Source of the DNA: an uncultured Planctomycetota bacterium
GTDB taxonomy: Bacteria; Planctomycetota; Planctomycetia; Gemmatales; HRBIN36
Direction of reading: 5' to 3'
Assembly (NCBI GenBank): GCA_937944855.1
Contig: CALFAY010000010.1
Coordinates: 124,001-188,000, forward strand
DNA length: 64,000 nucleotides
Shown: positions 48,066 to 60,765 of the stretch, piece by piece
Position numbering within the stretch: the stretch's first letter is position 1
How the letters are laid out: each line of letters begins with the position of its first letter
The notes under the pieces: model-generated
The model's input: the letters and a program-made list of their open reading frames with translations, nothing else
Database searches by the model: none
What the model was told of the DNA's origin: nothing
Made by a program: the position numbers and the translations under genes

Positions 48066-48309
48066 TCCACGCCTCCGAGCTTGACCTTGAGAAGGCGGCA
48101 CTCAGGGGCAGTCTTCAGCCCCATGCGACTGCTCCCGGATCGCCGAGGGGGGATTCGGTTATCCCTATTCTAATTCGGCCGGTCTGAGTCCGACAATTCG
48201 CGACCTTCCTTGACTAGCAGCAAACAGCCAGCCTCATCTATTCTTGGGAATTGCGAACGGTCAGCCCTCATGCTACAAGAGGGAAAGTCCGTTCCAGGGG
48301 AGGAATGCT

Positions 48310-49347
48310 ATGCGGTTGCCTCGTCTGCTTCTGGCTTTGGCCTCGTTGGCCGTCGTCGCCTCCATCGCACTGGTCGCACAAGAGGAGCCGTCCGGCCTCA
48401 AGATGGCTCGGGCGGCACGCGGCTTTCTGGAAACGCTTAACGACGAGCAGCGGTCCCGCACCGTCTTCCCCTTTGATCACGCCGAGAGGTATAACTGGCA
48501 CTTCGTTCCGCTCCAGGACCAGAACCGCAAACCGACCCGCAAGGGATTGTCTCTGGAAGCCATGAATGCGAAGCAGCGGAATGCGGCCCTCGAGTTGATC
48601 CGCAGCGGCTTGAGTCTGGACGGGTTCCGTCGGGCGACGACGATCATGAGCCTCGAAGAAATCCTCCGGGAACAGGAAAAAGGCGGCACGCTGGTCCGCG
48701 ATCCGGACTGGTACTTCTTCACGATCTTCGGCGATCCGGGACCGACGGGCCGCTGGGGCTGGCGGGTCGAGGGGCATCACCTCTCGCTCAACTTCACCAT
48801 CGAGAACGGGCAGGTGGTCGCCGCCACGCCGATGTTTCTCGGTGCCAATCCGGCCACGGTCATGGAGGGACCCCGCAAGGGGCTGCGCATTCTGGCCGCT
48901 TCCGAAGACCTGGCCCGCGACCTGTTCCGCTCGCTCAACGAAGAGCAGCGCAAGCTGGCCTTCGTGACCAGGCATTTTCCCGAGGTCAAGGCCCAGAATC
49001 GTCTCCCCGAGGTCGGCCCGGCGGTCGGGCTTCCCGTCTCGCAAATGACCGCCGCCCAGCGGGACACCCTTTCGGAACTGCTCAAGGCCTACCTCAGCAG
49101 CATGCCGCCCGATTTCGCCGCCGAAGAACTCCGCAAAATCCTCGAAAAGGGCCTGGACCAGGTGCATTTCGCCTGGTCGGGAGGCACCGATCCGGGTCAG
49201 GAGCGGACCTATCGCATCCAGGGGCCGACCTTCGTGGTCGAGTTCCTCAACGTCCAGCCGGACAGCGCCCGCAACCCCGCCAACCATATCCACTCGTGCT
49301 GGCGGAGTCTGACCAACGACTTCGGCCTGGCCTCGGCAAAAAACTGA
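48310..49347 (+). CDS. DUF3500-like secreted protein
   Basis: Signal peptide; FLETLNDEQRSRTVFPFDHAERYNWHFVPLQDQNRKPTRKGLSLEAMNAKQRNAALELI. Confidence 0.85.
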   Translation: MRLPRLLLALASLAVVASIALVAQEEPSGLKMARAARGFLETLNDEQRSRTVFPFDHAERYNWHFVPLQDQNRKPTRKGLSLEAMNAKQRNAALELIRSGLSLDGFRRATTIMSLEEILREQEKGGTLVRDPDWYFFTIFGDPGPTGRWGWRVEGHHLSLNFTIENGQVVAATPMFLGANPATVMEGPRKGLRILAASEDLARDLFRSLNEEQRKLAFVTRHFPEVKAQNRLPEVGPAVGLPVSQMTAAQRDTLSELLKAYLSSMPPDFAAEELRKILEKGLDQVHFAWSGGTDPGQERTYRIQGPTFVVEFLNVQPDSARNPANHIHSCWRSLTNDFGLASAKN

Positions 49348-49351
49348 CAGC

Positions 49352-50317
49352 TCACTCCGGAAACAGCGGCGTGCTCAGATACCGTTCGCCGAGGTCGGGC
49401 AGGACCACGATGATCAGCTTGCCGACGTTTTCGGGCCGTTTCGCCACCTGGACCGCGGCATGGGCGGCAGCTCCGCAACTGATACCGCACAACATCCCTT
49501 CTTCGCGGGCCAGCCGCCGGGCCATCTCGAAGGCATCCTCTTCCTTGACCTGGAAGACCTCGTCGATGATTTCGAGATTGAGCACGTCGGGAATGAAACC
49601 GGCTCCGATGCCCTGGATCTTGTGGCGACCCGGTTGCAGCGGCTGTCCCTGCTTCCGCTGTGTGATGACCGGGCTGGCCGCCGGTTCGACCGCGATGCAC
49701 TTGAAGCTCGGCTTCCGCTTCTTGATGACCTCGCCGACGCCGGTGATGGTCCCGCCGGTGCCCACTCCGGCGACGAGGATATCGGCCTTCCCCTGGGTGT
49801 CGTTCCAGATTTCCTCCGCCGTGGTCAGGCGGTGGATCTCCGGGTTGGCCGGGTTCTTGAACTGCTGCGGCATGAAGCTGTTGGGCATGGAGCGATGCAG
49901 TTCCTCGGCCTTGGCCACTGCTCCGGGCATACCCCGATCCCCTGGGGTCAGCACGACCTCGGCCCCGAAGGCTTTGAGCAGCCTTCGTCGCTCGATGCTC
50001 ATCGTCTCCGGCATGGTCACGATCAGTTTGTAGCCCTTGGCGGCACAGGTGAACGCCAGGCCGATTCCGGTGTTGCCGCTGGTCGGCTCGATGATGACCG
50101 TATCCTTGGTGATCTTGCCCTCGCGTTCGGCCGCCTCGATCATGGCGACGCCGATGCGGTCCTTGACCGACCACAGCGGATTGAAGTTCTCCAGCTTGGC
50201 TACCACCGTCGCCTTGGCGTCCCCGACCACGCGGTTAAGCCGGACCAATGGAGTGTGACCGATGCACTGGGTGATGTTGTCATAAATCCGGCCGCGGAAG
50301 GGTTGCGGAGCGAACAT
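49352..50317 (-). CDS. cysK: Cysteine synthase A
   Basis: [58 protein letters not shown]. Confidence 0.95.
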   Translation of the reverse strand: MFAPQPFRGRIYDNITQCIGHTPLVRLNRVVGDAKATVVAKLENFNPLWSVKDRIGVAMIEAAEREGKITKDTVIIEPTSGNTGIGLAFTCAAKGYKLIVTMPETMSIERRRLLKAFGAEVVLTPGDRGMPGAVAKAEELHRSMPNSFMPQQFKNPANPEIHRLTTAEEIWNDTQGKADILVAGVGTGGTITGVGEVIKKRKPSFKCIAVEPAASPVITQRKQGQPLQPGRHKIQGIGAGFIPDVLNLEIIDEVFQVKEEDAFEMARRLAREEGMLCGISCGAAAHAAVQVAKRPENVGKLIIVVLPDLGERYLSTPLFPE

Positions 50318-50563
50318 CAGAACGGAACCTCCCCTGGGAAATGGGAATGCCCTGCCGATTGTCACAGGTACACCACAATCGGCCCTGATTCTAGGCAATC
50401 CAGAAAAAGCGGTCAAAGCCAGTTGGCAACGGTCGGCAGGCATTCCAGCGTCTTGGCTTGGTTGTGGCGGGTTCGCCATTTGCCCACGCACGGAGGAGCA
50501 AAAGGGGCTATAATGCTGATTCCCTTTTGAGAATCGTAAGCAGGGTTAGACAACGAGGAACGC

Positions 50564-52171
50564 ATGGAGAATACGATGCGGTTCGCCCCCGGGTCCCGCC
50601 TGGGTGACTTCGAGATTCTGGAGCGACTCGGCCTGGGAGCAATGGGTGAGGTGTATCGCGCCCGAGATCTCAAGCTCGGCCGCGAAGTCGCCCTGAAGAC
50701 TGTCCGGTCGCCAGAACGGGCTTCGGATACTGTGCTCGCCCGATTTCGACGTGAAGCTCAAGCCTTGGCGGCGGTCAATCATCCCAACATCGCCGCCATT
50801 TACAGCCTGGAAGAAACGCCGGAGTGCATGTTTCTGGTCATGGAAATGGTTCCCGGCCAGACGTTGACGGACCTGATGCGTTCCGGCCTGTTGCCGCCCC
50901 GCTTGATTGTCAATCTGGCTCTTCAGATTGCCGACGGACTCGCCGCCGCTCACAACAAGGGCATCGTCCACCGCGACCTGAAACCCTCCAACATCAAGAT
51001 CACGCCGGAAGGCCGGATCAAGCTCCTCGACTTCGGCCTTGCCAAGTCGCTTCTGGGTACGCCCTGGGGCGAAGAAACTCGAGCCGATCCCGGCCACCAC
51101 GTCACGCAGGAAGGCGTGATTCTCGGAACCCCGGCGTACATGAGTCCGGAGCAGGCAACCGGAACGCCGGTGGACAAGCGAACTGACATCTGGTCCTTCG
51201 GGATCATTCTCTTCGAGATGACTGCCGGCGTGTTGCCGTTTACAGGCGAAACTACGCTGAGCACGATCGCCCTGGTGCTCGAACGGGAGCCGGACTGGAA
51301 TCGCTTGCCGCGGGCCACGCCGCAGCGGCTCCGCGATCTCATCCAACGATGCCTGCGGAAAGATCCGGCCCGACGACTCCAGGACATCGGCGACGCCCGA
51401 CTGGAATTGGAAGCCCTTCGGGAAGTTCTGGAGCCGGGCGGACCTGCGGACCTGAGCCGCCTCGGAATAAAGGAACCGACCCGAGCGGCACCCCTGGATC
51501 CAACGGAAGTGCTTTCCGTTCCGGCTCAGGCTGCGATCCGTTCCGATAAGCCGGTCGCTTCGCCGCAGCGAGCTTCCGGCGACGCCGAAACTGCGGAGCT
51601 GCGTACACCCGCGCCGCCGACGCAGATCCCGCCTGAGACGCGACCCGAAACCAGAAAGAAGCTGCCTTGGGCGTTGCATGTCGGCTTGTACAGCGTCCTG
51701 GGCATCCTGGTCCTGATGTTGGGCTACGCTGTGTACGATCTGTTCGCTCCCCGGGATCGACTCGCGGTGCTGGCCGTCGCGATTCCGCGAGCTGCTCCGA
51801 AGTCCGTGGAGTTCATCGCTGAAAACCTTCGCAACGACTTGATCACAGCTTTACAGTCGTCTCGGCAACTGACAGCAGGCAGGCGGGAGGTCACGCGAGC
51901 CGGTGTCATTCTGGCAGGTAAGCCTCCATCCGAACTGGGTCGAGAACTGGGAGCCGCTTGGCTTCTCGTAACCGACATCACCATGACCCCCGAAGGCTTC
52001 GATCTGAAAGTCAGCTTGGTGGATCCGAAGCTCTCTCGAACTCTTTGGGGCAAGACGTACAAGTTCGCTTTGCCGCCGGACGACAACGCAGCCGTTGCCG
52101 CCTGGCGCGAGGAAGCCGTGGCAGACATCGTTTCCAATGTCGAAACCGTCCTCAAAAGCAAAGCCCCCTGA
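50564..52171 (+). CDS. Transmembrane Ser/Thr protein kinase with C-terminal TolB/FlgO-like extracytoplasmic region
   Basis: LGAMGEVYRARDLKLGREVALKTV; IVHRDLKPSNIKITPEGRIKLLDFGLAK; TM LYSVLGILVLMLGYAVYDLF; RDRLAVLAVAIPRA.. Confidence 0.93.
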   Translation: MENTMRFAPGSRLGDFEILERLGLGAMGEVYRARDLKLGREVALKTVRSPERASDTVLARFRREAQALAAVNHPNIAAIYSLEETPECMFLVMEMVPGQTLTDLMRSGLLPPRLIVNLALQIADGLAAAHNKGIVHRDLKPSNIKITPEGRIKLLDFGLAKSLLGTPWGEETRADPGHHVTQEGVILGTPAYMSPEQATGTPVDKRTDIWSFGIILFEMTAGVLPFTGETTLSTIALVLEREPDWNRLPRATPQRLRDLIQRCLRKDPARRLQDIGDARLELEALREVLEPGGPADLSRLGIKEPTRAAPLDPTEVLSVPAQAAIRSDKPVASPQRASGDAETAELRTPAPPTQIPPETRPETRKKLPWALHVGLYSVLGILVLMLGYAVYDLFAPRDRLAVLAVAIPRAAPKSVEFIAENLRNDLITALQSSRQLTAGRREVTRAGVILAGKPPSELGRELGAAWLLVTDITMTPEGFDLKVSLVDPKLSRTLWGKTYKFALPPDDNAAVAAWREEAVADIVSNVETVLKSKAP

Positions 52172-52173
52172 GA

Positions 52174-52683
52174 GCGCAACATAAGCCATAACCACAAATC
52201 AGCTAAGGCTTTATAGGTCTTCCTGTTCGCTGTCGACGGACCTTGGCCAAGTTGATTCGGGTCGGTATGGTGAACAAATCGGCACGCCTCCTTGGATCCG
52301 AGGCCGGGGACGATCGAGAAACGCATTTCCCGACCCTGCTTCATGATGGCTTCCTCGATTCGGAATGTTGCGCGTCCGGTGCAGGAATGATGCATGTCTT
52401 GGGTGCAAAGAGCCGGTCAACCTTGGATCGCTTGGCTTTCTGCAACCTGCTGAAATGGCAATGCTTACGTCGCCAAATCGGACTTGTCAAGCTGACCACG
52501 GAGGGATTCGCCGACAGCCCTGGTGTCCTCCTGAGAAAATGTTGCGCAGCAAGCTCCCGAAGCAATGCCTGGGAGAGGTCTGGGTTGCGGCAAGTCGTCT
52601 CCGTGGCTATGGTTCGGCCGGATTGGACGCTTGGCCTTTCGCCCAAAGTCCAAGGCTGGATACCTGATCGGAAAATGTTGCGC
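52174..52683. repeat. Cluster of ATGTTGCGC 9-mers: three direct, one inverted
   Basis: Inverted GCGCAACAT 52174-52182; direct ATGTTGCGC 52365-52373, 52539-52547, 52675-52683. Confidence 0.7.
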
Positions 52684-52722
52684 GTCCCGGCTCGCCGGGG
52701 ATGGCGCAGGGAGGACGAATTC

Positions 52723-53229
52723 ATGAAGGCGATCCGTGGAGTGCTTATGCTGTCCGGGGGCGTGATGATCGGCCTGTTGGTCGGCTACCTGCTCTTCGGG
52801 CAGAGTGTTCCCGTGCTCGTCGCCAATGACCGCTACCAGGACTACATCCTTGCCACGGGGCCGGTAGCCACCGGGCCGGTTTCCCCCGATCTCGACGGCG
52901 TCTGGCTCCTGGATTACCGAGCGGGCAAGCTCCTGGGAACGGTCGTCAACCGGGCCACGGGCCGCATCTCCGGTTTTGTCGAGGCGGACTTGGTCAAGGA
53001 GTTCGGCATCCCGCCCCGGGCCGACTGCCATTTCCTCATGACCACAGGTAGGATCGGTCCCGGGCAGTCGGTTTTGTATGTGGCTGAGGTGAACTCGGGT
53101 CGCCTGGGCGTTTATTCACTGGCGATGAATCTCGAGGCCCAGAATCCCGGAATAGTGCAGATGCGGCGGCATGACATGGTGTTCTTCCGGGCACCTGCCA
53201 CTCCCGCCAAGGCCGAGGCCAAGCCATGA
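52723..53229 (+). CDS. Hypothetical membrane-anchored protein
   Basis: MKAIRGVLMLSGGVMIGLLVGYLLFGQSVPVLVANDRYQDYILATG. Confidence 0.65.
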   Translation: MKAIRGVLMLSGGVMIGLLVGYLLFGQSVPVLVANDRYQDYILATGPVATGPVSPDLDGVWLLDYRAGKLLGTVVNRATGRISGFVEADLVKEFGIPPRADCHFLMTTGRIGPGQSVLYVAEVNSGRLGVYSLAMNLEAQNPGIVQMRRHDMVFFRAPATPAKAEAKP

Positions 53230-53242
53230 CCTCTGGGCAAGG

Positions 53243-55456
53243 TCATAGTCCAGCGCCGTTGCCGTTGTCTGCGGGAAGAGGTTCAGGGGCTGAGGAACGG
53301 CGGATCAACCCTGTCGAGATGCCGATCCACCGCGACGCTGCCATCAGCAGCAACGTCGCCACGCAGCCGATCACGAAGACCGTCAAGCCGATGTTGAGCC
53401 AGCCCTTCAGAGCGCTCCACCGGCCGGACGTGGTCAACTGCACGAACTGCGTCAGCATCTGCGTTCCCGCGGTCATGGTGGTCGCGGTGACAAAGAGCAT
53501 GGGAAACAACGTCACCGGCGCATATCGTCCCCGACCCGTGTTGATGAGCAGCGTCGTGACCAGAGCCAAGGCGACGACGGCAAGAAGTTGATTGGCAATG
53601 CCGAACATCGGCCAGATGGTGTCGATCGAACCCGTGTACACGAGCAGCCCCCAGCCCGCCGTCACCACTGCGGTGGCGAACACGGCTCCCGGGAGCCAAT
53701 CGGTCTGCCCGAGCTTCGGATGCACCAGTCCCATCGCTTCCTGAAGGAGAAACCGGGCGATGCGGGTGCCGGTGTCGATGGTAGTGAGAATGAACAAAGC
53801 CTCGAACATGATCGCAAAGTGATACCAATACTTCATCAAATCCTCGAACGGCAAACCTATCTCATTCAGCGGCTTGGTAAGAATCAACGACATGCCCACC
53901 GCCAGCGTCACCGCCCCGCCCGTTCGGCCTCGAAGCGTCTCGTTCCCCACGCTCCGTTCGATGTCCGCCAGATTCAGATGTTCGAGGTCCCGCTCGCCCA
54001 GTTGAGCATACAAAGCGTCGAGCTTCTCTTGATAGTCCGCCACCCGCGGCTGCTCGATGTTAATGTCGTAGTACAGTTGCGGTGGAAGCGAGGCAGCCGC
54101 GATGAGGGCCACGACGCCCACCAGTCCTTCGATGAGCATCGCCCCGTAACCGATGGGCCGGATGTCGCTTTCCTTGTCCACCATCTTCGGCGTCGTCCCG
54201 GAAGCCACCAGCGAATGGAACCCAGAGATCGCTCCGCACATGATGCAGATGAACACGAACGGAAAGATGCCGCCCCAGGGGAAGGTCGGTCCCCCCGATG
54301 CGAACACCTCGTTGACCGGCGGACAACGCAGCGTCGGATTGGCGATCAGCGTGCCGACGACGAGCAGGGCGATGGTGCCGATCTTGAGGAAGCTCGACAG
54401 ATAATCCCGCGGACACAACAACAGCCAGACCGGCAACACGCTGGCCACGAAGCCGTAGGCACACAACGCGAACACTGTCTGACCCTTGGTGAGAGAGAAG
54501 AAGGTTTCCAACGGCGAACCAGGCACCCAGTTGCCGATCACCGTCGCCGCCAACACGCCGATGGCTCCCAGCAGCGAGGCCTCGGCGACCCTCCCCTTGC
54601 GGATCTTGTACATGTACAGCCCGACGAACAGAGCGATCGGGATGGTGCAGGTGATGGTGAACGTGCCCCACGAACTTCCCGGCACCAGCACGACCGCTCC
54701 CTCGGGCAGAATGACCGGCTGGCTCTCCAGGTCGAGCGGCTTCGCCTCGGGACAGGCGATGCGGAACGACTCCGGCCGGGGCGACCGCAGCTCGTTGGGA
54801 TAGATCAGTTCGCAGCCCTCGGGGACGCGATAGACAAGTCGGCCATCGTCCTTTCCTTCGGCTTGCAGTACGGCTCCCTCGGGAAGGGCGATTCGTGTTC
54901 CAGGAGCCAGCCGGACTTCTTCCCCGCCCAGGGCCTTGACGACCACGAACCCCAGACCGGCCAAGGCGATGACGACGATGAACAGAATCGCCGCGGAGAC
55001 GATGATGCTGGCGAATGGCCCCAGTTCACTGCGAGCGATCTCGGCCAGCGACTTGCCGCCCCGCCGTACTGAGGCCGCCAGCACGAGCATGTCCTGCACA
55101 GCCCCGGCCAGACACACGCCGATGAGCAGCCACAGCAACCCCGGCATGTAGCCGTACTGGATCGCCAGGACGGGGCCAATCAGCGGTCCCGCCCCGGAGA
55201 TGGCCGCAAAATGGTGGCCGAACAGGACCCAGCGGTTGGTCGGATGGTAGTTCTGCCCGTCGTAGAAGCGGTGCGCCGGCGTCGGGATGGCATCATTGAG
55301 GGCGGCCACGCGGGCCGCCAGGAAAGCGCTGTAATAACGGTAGGCCAGGGCCAGAACCAGCAGCACCGCCAACAGCAGCGGCATGGCCTGGAGCATCACC
55401 CGGGAACCGGACTCGGTCCACAGGATCTCCGCGAAAAGCACCAGGGCACACGTCAT
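53243..55456 (-). CDS. cstA: CstA-family carbon starvation/peptide transporter
   Basis: FYDGQNYHPTNRWVLFGHHFAAISGAGPLIGPVLAIQYGYMPGLLWLLIG. Confidence 0.93.
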   Translation of the reverse strand: MTCALVLFAEILWTESGSRVMLQAMPLLLAVLLVLALAYRYYSAFLAARVAALNDAIPTPAHRFYDGQNYHPTNRWVLFGHHFAAISGAGPLIGPVLAIQYGYMPGLLWLLIGVCLAGAVQDMLVLAASVRRGGKSLAEIARSELGPFASIIVSAAILFIVVIALAGLGFVVVKALGGEEVRLAPGTRIALPEGAVLQAEGKDDGRLVYRVPEGCELIYPNELRSPRPESFRIACPEAKPLDLESQPVILPEGAVVLVPGSSWGTFTITCTIPIALFVGLYMYKIRKGRVAEASLLGAIGVLAATVIGNWVPGSPLETFFSLTKGQTVFALCAYGFVASVLPVWLLLCPRDYLSSFLKIGTIALLVVGTLIANPTLRCPPVNEVFASGGPTFPWGGIFPFVFICIMCGAISGFHSLVASGTTPKMVDKESDIRPIGYGAMLIEGLVGVVALIAAASLPPQLYYDINIEQPRVADYQEKLDALYAQLGERDLEHLNLADIERSVGNETLRGRTGGAVTLAVGMSLILTKPLNEIGLPFEDLMKYWYHFAIMFEALFILTTIDTGTRIARFLLQEAMGLVHPKLGQTDWLPGAVFATAVVTAGWGLLVYTGSIDTIWPMFGIANQLLAVVALALVTTLLINTGRGRYAPVTLFPMLFVTATTMTAGTQMLTQFVQLTTSGRWSALKGWLNIGLTVFVIGCVATLLLMAASRWIGISTGLIRRSSAPEPLPADNGNGAGL

Positions 55457-55483
55457 GAGGGCTTCTCGTCAGGCAGGGGGGCG

Positions 55484-58009
<2,526 letters not shown>

Positions 58010-58094
58010 TCAGGTTAGGAACATTAGAATAGGTGATACCCGGAATCAAGTCCACCGCTGCGGTTGCGACCCACCCCGCCTCTACAGGAACGTG

Positions 58095-58724
58095 TCATCC
58101 AGCCGTCGTGACCGCCCAGGTCAGCCACAGCGTCAGGCCGAAGCCGAACCGCATGGCGATCTGCAACGCCCACCGCCACATCATCCGGTTGAAGTCCAGC
58201 GTCGCCTGTGTCAAGGCCTTGCGGAACTCGACCTGCACCATTTGACGCGGATCGACCCGGCCGAATGTCAGGAACTTCACCGCCGGTGCCATCCACGAAC
58301 GCAACCAGTATTCGGCCTGATCGAGATGCTTCTCCAGTGCTTCCCGATCAAACTTCGGATTGGAGAACAACGCCGTCATGTCCAGATAAAGCATGGGAAC
58401 GCCGAAACCAAGAACGAGGATCAGAAACATCCAATGGTCGAGCAGTAGCTTCGGCGTCACCGTCGCTTCGATCCATATGAGGTTCAGAGCAATGCTGTGA
58501 AGTGCCATCAGACCGAACGTAACGGCGATCGGGAGAATCGTCGGCCAGGTCAGAAACATCGTGCGGTGCTGCTGGGCCAGCTTCATCAGCCTGGGCCAAC
58601 GCAGGGGCAAGCCCACGACGATTCCCATCAGTGAGCGATAGTAGGCGTAGCGCCGATACAGCGTCAGCACGAAGCACAGGATGAGATAGATTTCCAGGAG
58701 ATTCAGGAAATTCAGCGTGTCCAT
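58095..58724 (-). CDS. Hypothetical membrane protein
   Basis: MDTLNFLNLLEIYLILCFVLTLYRRYAYYRSLMGIVVGLPLRWPRLMKLAQQH. Confidence 0.65.
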   Translation of the reverse strand: MDTLNFLNLLEIYLILCFVLTLYRRYAYYRSLMGIVVGLPLRWPRLMKLAQQHRTMFLTWPTILPIAVTFGLMALHSIALNLIWIEATVTPKLLLDHWMFLILVLGFGVPMLYLDMTALFSNPKFDREALEKHLDQAEYWLRSWMAPAVKFLTFGRVDPRQMVQVEFRKALTQATLDFNRMMWRWALQIAMRFGFGLTLWLTWAVTTAG

Positions 58725-58732
58725 CTGGCTCG

Positions 58733-59848
58733 TCAGCTGTCCGCACGACGCCGGGCCGTGATCTTCCACACGTCCGCCACGGTCTGCTCCCGCATCACAT
58801 AAAGCCGGTCATACAGATTTACGGTCGGATCGCAATGCGGCACAAGGAAGCGCAGCCGTTCGCCCAGTCGAGGCAAGTCGCCGCCATCGGTCGCGGTCAC
58901 AATGCCGAACTCATCCCCGACCCAGGTCAGCACCAGACCGGGACGATGGACCGCTTCCGGCTTCTGCGGCGTATCCGTGGCGAATGCCTTGATCCCGGCG
59001 TCCACCGTGACCCGATCCGAATGCTCCGCACTGACCACCGTTGTCAGAACCGTGAGGCTGAAGCGGAAACTCTCAAAGCGGTCCGAATTTGCCCCACCGA
59101 TGTGGCGATACCCCAGATCCATGAACAGATACGAACCGCACTGCAATTCCGTGACGCCGGGGATTTCACTGTCGATGTCACAGGTTCCGGTGCTTCCGAC
59201 GGACAGGATCGGCACCGCGAAGCCCCTTTTCATCAGAAGCTCACGAGTTTCAAGGGCTTGGCTTATGGCTTTAAGGGATGCGGTCTTGCGGGTCTGATAG
59301 CCGACCACATGGGACGCATGACCGGCATAGGCTTGCAATCCCTGGAGTCGAAGCGACCGATGCTCCGCGATGCGCTGGGCCAAAGCCACGGCGGGTTGTC
59401 CGGGCAGAGCGCCCGTCCGCCGGTCGCCGACGTCCAGGTCGATCAGCACCGGCACGGGGAGGCCCAGCCGTCCAGCAACATCGGCCAGCATGTCCACTTC
59501 CCACCCATGCCCCACAGCCAGCATCGCGTCGATCCCGCTTCGGACCAATGCAACCATGCTTTCGATCTTGCCGCTTTCGACAATCGGCGAAGTCAGTAGC
59601 AGTCCGGACAGTCCCGCCCGGGCCATCGCTTCCGCCTCGTCCACAGTGGCAACGCTAATACCGATCGCTCCCGATGCGATCTGACGTCGGGCGATCTCCG
59701 GGCACTTGTGCGACTTGGCATGTGGGCGAAAGGCGATGTTCCGCTGCCGACAATGCTGTGCCAGCCCCCTCAGGTTCTCTTCGAAGGCGTCCAGGTCCAA
59801 CAGCAGGGCCGGGGTCGGGATTTCGTCGATGGTGCGTGGTTCGCTCAT
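58733..59848 (-). CDS. D-threonine aldolase / DSD1-like PLP enzyme (alanine racemase N-terminal fold)
   Basis: EIPTPALLLDLDAFEENLRGLAQHCRQRNIAFRPHAKSHKCPEIARRQIASGAIGISVATVDEAEAMARAG. Confidence 0.9.
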   Translation of the reverse strand: MSEPRTIDEIPTPALLLDLDAFEENLRGLAQHCRQRNIAFRPHAKSHKCPEIARRQIASGAIGISVATVDEAEAMARAGLSGLLLTSPIVESGKIESMVALVRSGIDAMLAVGHGWEVDMLADVAGRLGLPVPVLIDLDVGDRRTGALPGQPAVALAQRIAEHRSLRLQGLQAYAGHASHVVGYQTRKTASLKAISQALETRELLMKRGFAVPILSVGSTGTCDIDSEIPGVTELQCGSYLFMDLGYRHIGGANSDRFESFRFSLTVLTTVVSAEHSDRVTVDAGIKAFATDTPQKPEAVHRPGLVLTWVGDEFGIVTATDGGDLPRLGERLRFLVPHCDPTVNLYDRLYVMREQTVADVWKITARRRADS

Positions 59849-60028
59849 GCGATCAATGTACACCACAACTGCCCGACCGGTCGCCCCTGGCCGAAAGATC
59901 AGCCAAGCCCAGATCCGTTGGCGCTTCTAAGTGCGGAGGCCAGACCAGCTGAGGTTGCTGAACGTGATCGGGAACCTATAATGCAGGTTAGCCCCATGAG
60001 GAGACAGGACACCGGTTCATGGGGTGAT

Positions 60029-60100
60029 TCCCCGATAGCTCAACGGTAGAGCAGCCGGCTGTTAACCGGCGGGTTGTAGGTTCGAATCCTACTCGGGGAG
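60029..60100 (+). tRNA. tRNA-Asn (anticodon GTT)
   Basis: TCCCCGA acceptor pairs TCGGGGA; anticodon loop CTGTTAA; T-arm GTAGG-TTCGAAT-CCTAC; CCA not encoded. Confidence 0.97.
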
Positions 60101-60144
60101 CTTTCACTTTTTCAACGAACTTTTCCGCCACACCAGTTACCAGC

Positions 60145-60180
60145 AAACGCCGAGAGCAACCCCTCTCGGCGTTTCGCCTT
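60145..60180. terminator. 12-bp hairpin AAACGCCGAGAG/CTCTCGGCGTTT downstream of tRNA-Asn
   Basis: Arms 60145-60156 and 60163-60174; followed by CGCCTTTT. Confidence 0.65.
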
Positions 60181-60251
60181 TTCCGCCTTTCCCGCAAGCA
60201 CTTTCGCCAAGCCCACCGCTGACGCCGCGCTCTCCAGTTCGACGGAGAGCT

Positions 60252-60374
60252 ATCGGGGTCCGAAAGGAACCTTGAAGGTCCCTCTCGCACCCCGAAATCT
60301 CGGCCCAAAACTCTCTGAATCTCTGGTTACCACCCCTCTCGGAGTTACCGGCCCGGTCCCTCTCGGACCCCGAT
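60252..60374. repeat. Perfect 12-bp inverted repeat ATCGGGGTCCGA / TCGGACCCCGAT bounding 123 bp
   Basis: Arms 60252-60263 and 60363-60374; enclosed sequence has repeated CCCTCTCG words. Confidence 0.7.
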
Positions 60375-60486
60375 GCGTCAATTCGAACTCGAACCGCAAA
60401 GGTTATAGGTAGACGAACGCTTCCTGCCAGACAGCCGGCCCGTCGCCAAGCGAAGGTCGCTGCGGGCGCTTCCCTTGGAGGTTCCC

Positions 60487-60732
60487 ATGCGACCGCACGA
60501 TGATCCCGCCGCCATGACCGCCGACGAGCGGCTCCGCGAAGTGGCCAGCATTCTCGCTGCGGGCATTCTGCGTCTCCGTTCCCGCGCCGCGCTTCCCGAC
60601 GATTGCCTCACCCTTCGCCCTCTCCCCGAGGGAGAGGGAAGGGGTGAGGGCGCCCCAAAAAATCCACCGGAATCCGGCCAGGATTGCCTTGAGGTTCCCG
60701 GCAAAACCGTGCTCAGTATCCACACTGGTTAA
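60487..60732 (+). CDS. Small hypothetical protein upstream of recombinase module
   Basis: MRPHDDPAAMTADERLREVASILAAGILRLRSRAALP; RBS-like GGAGG just upstream; 3' part reads through a palindromic repeat. Confidence 0.5.
   Translation: MRPHDDPAAMTADERLREVASILAAGILRLRSRAALPDDCLTLRPLPEGEGRGEGAPKNPPESGQDCLEVPGKTVLSIHTG
60606..60650. repeat. REP-like palindrome CCTCACCCTTCGCCCTCTCCCCGAGGGAGAGGGAAGGGGTGAGG
   Basis: Near-perfect palindrome; gives the translated signature PSPLPSPSGRGRRVRQ on the minus strand. Confidence 0.8.
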
Positions 60733-60765
60733 CGGTTTCCGAGACCTAGACAAAGGAGCGCAAAC

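Noticed and set aside
59988-60308. Minus-strand ORF with APRVGFEPTTRRLTAGCSTVELSGNHP
   Set aside because: This is the spurious translation of the tRNA-Asn antisense strand, not a protein.
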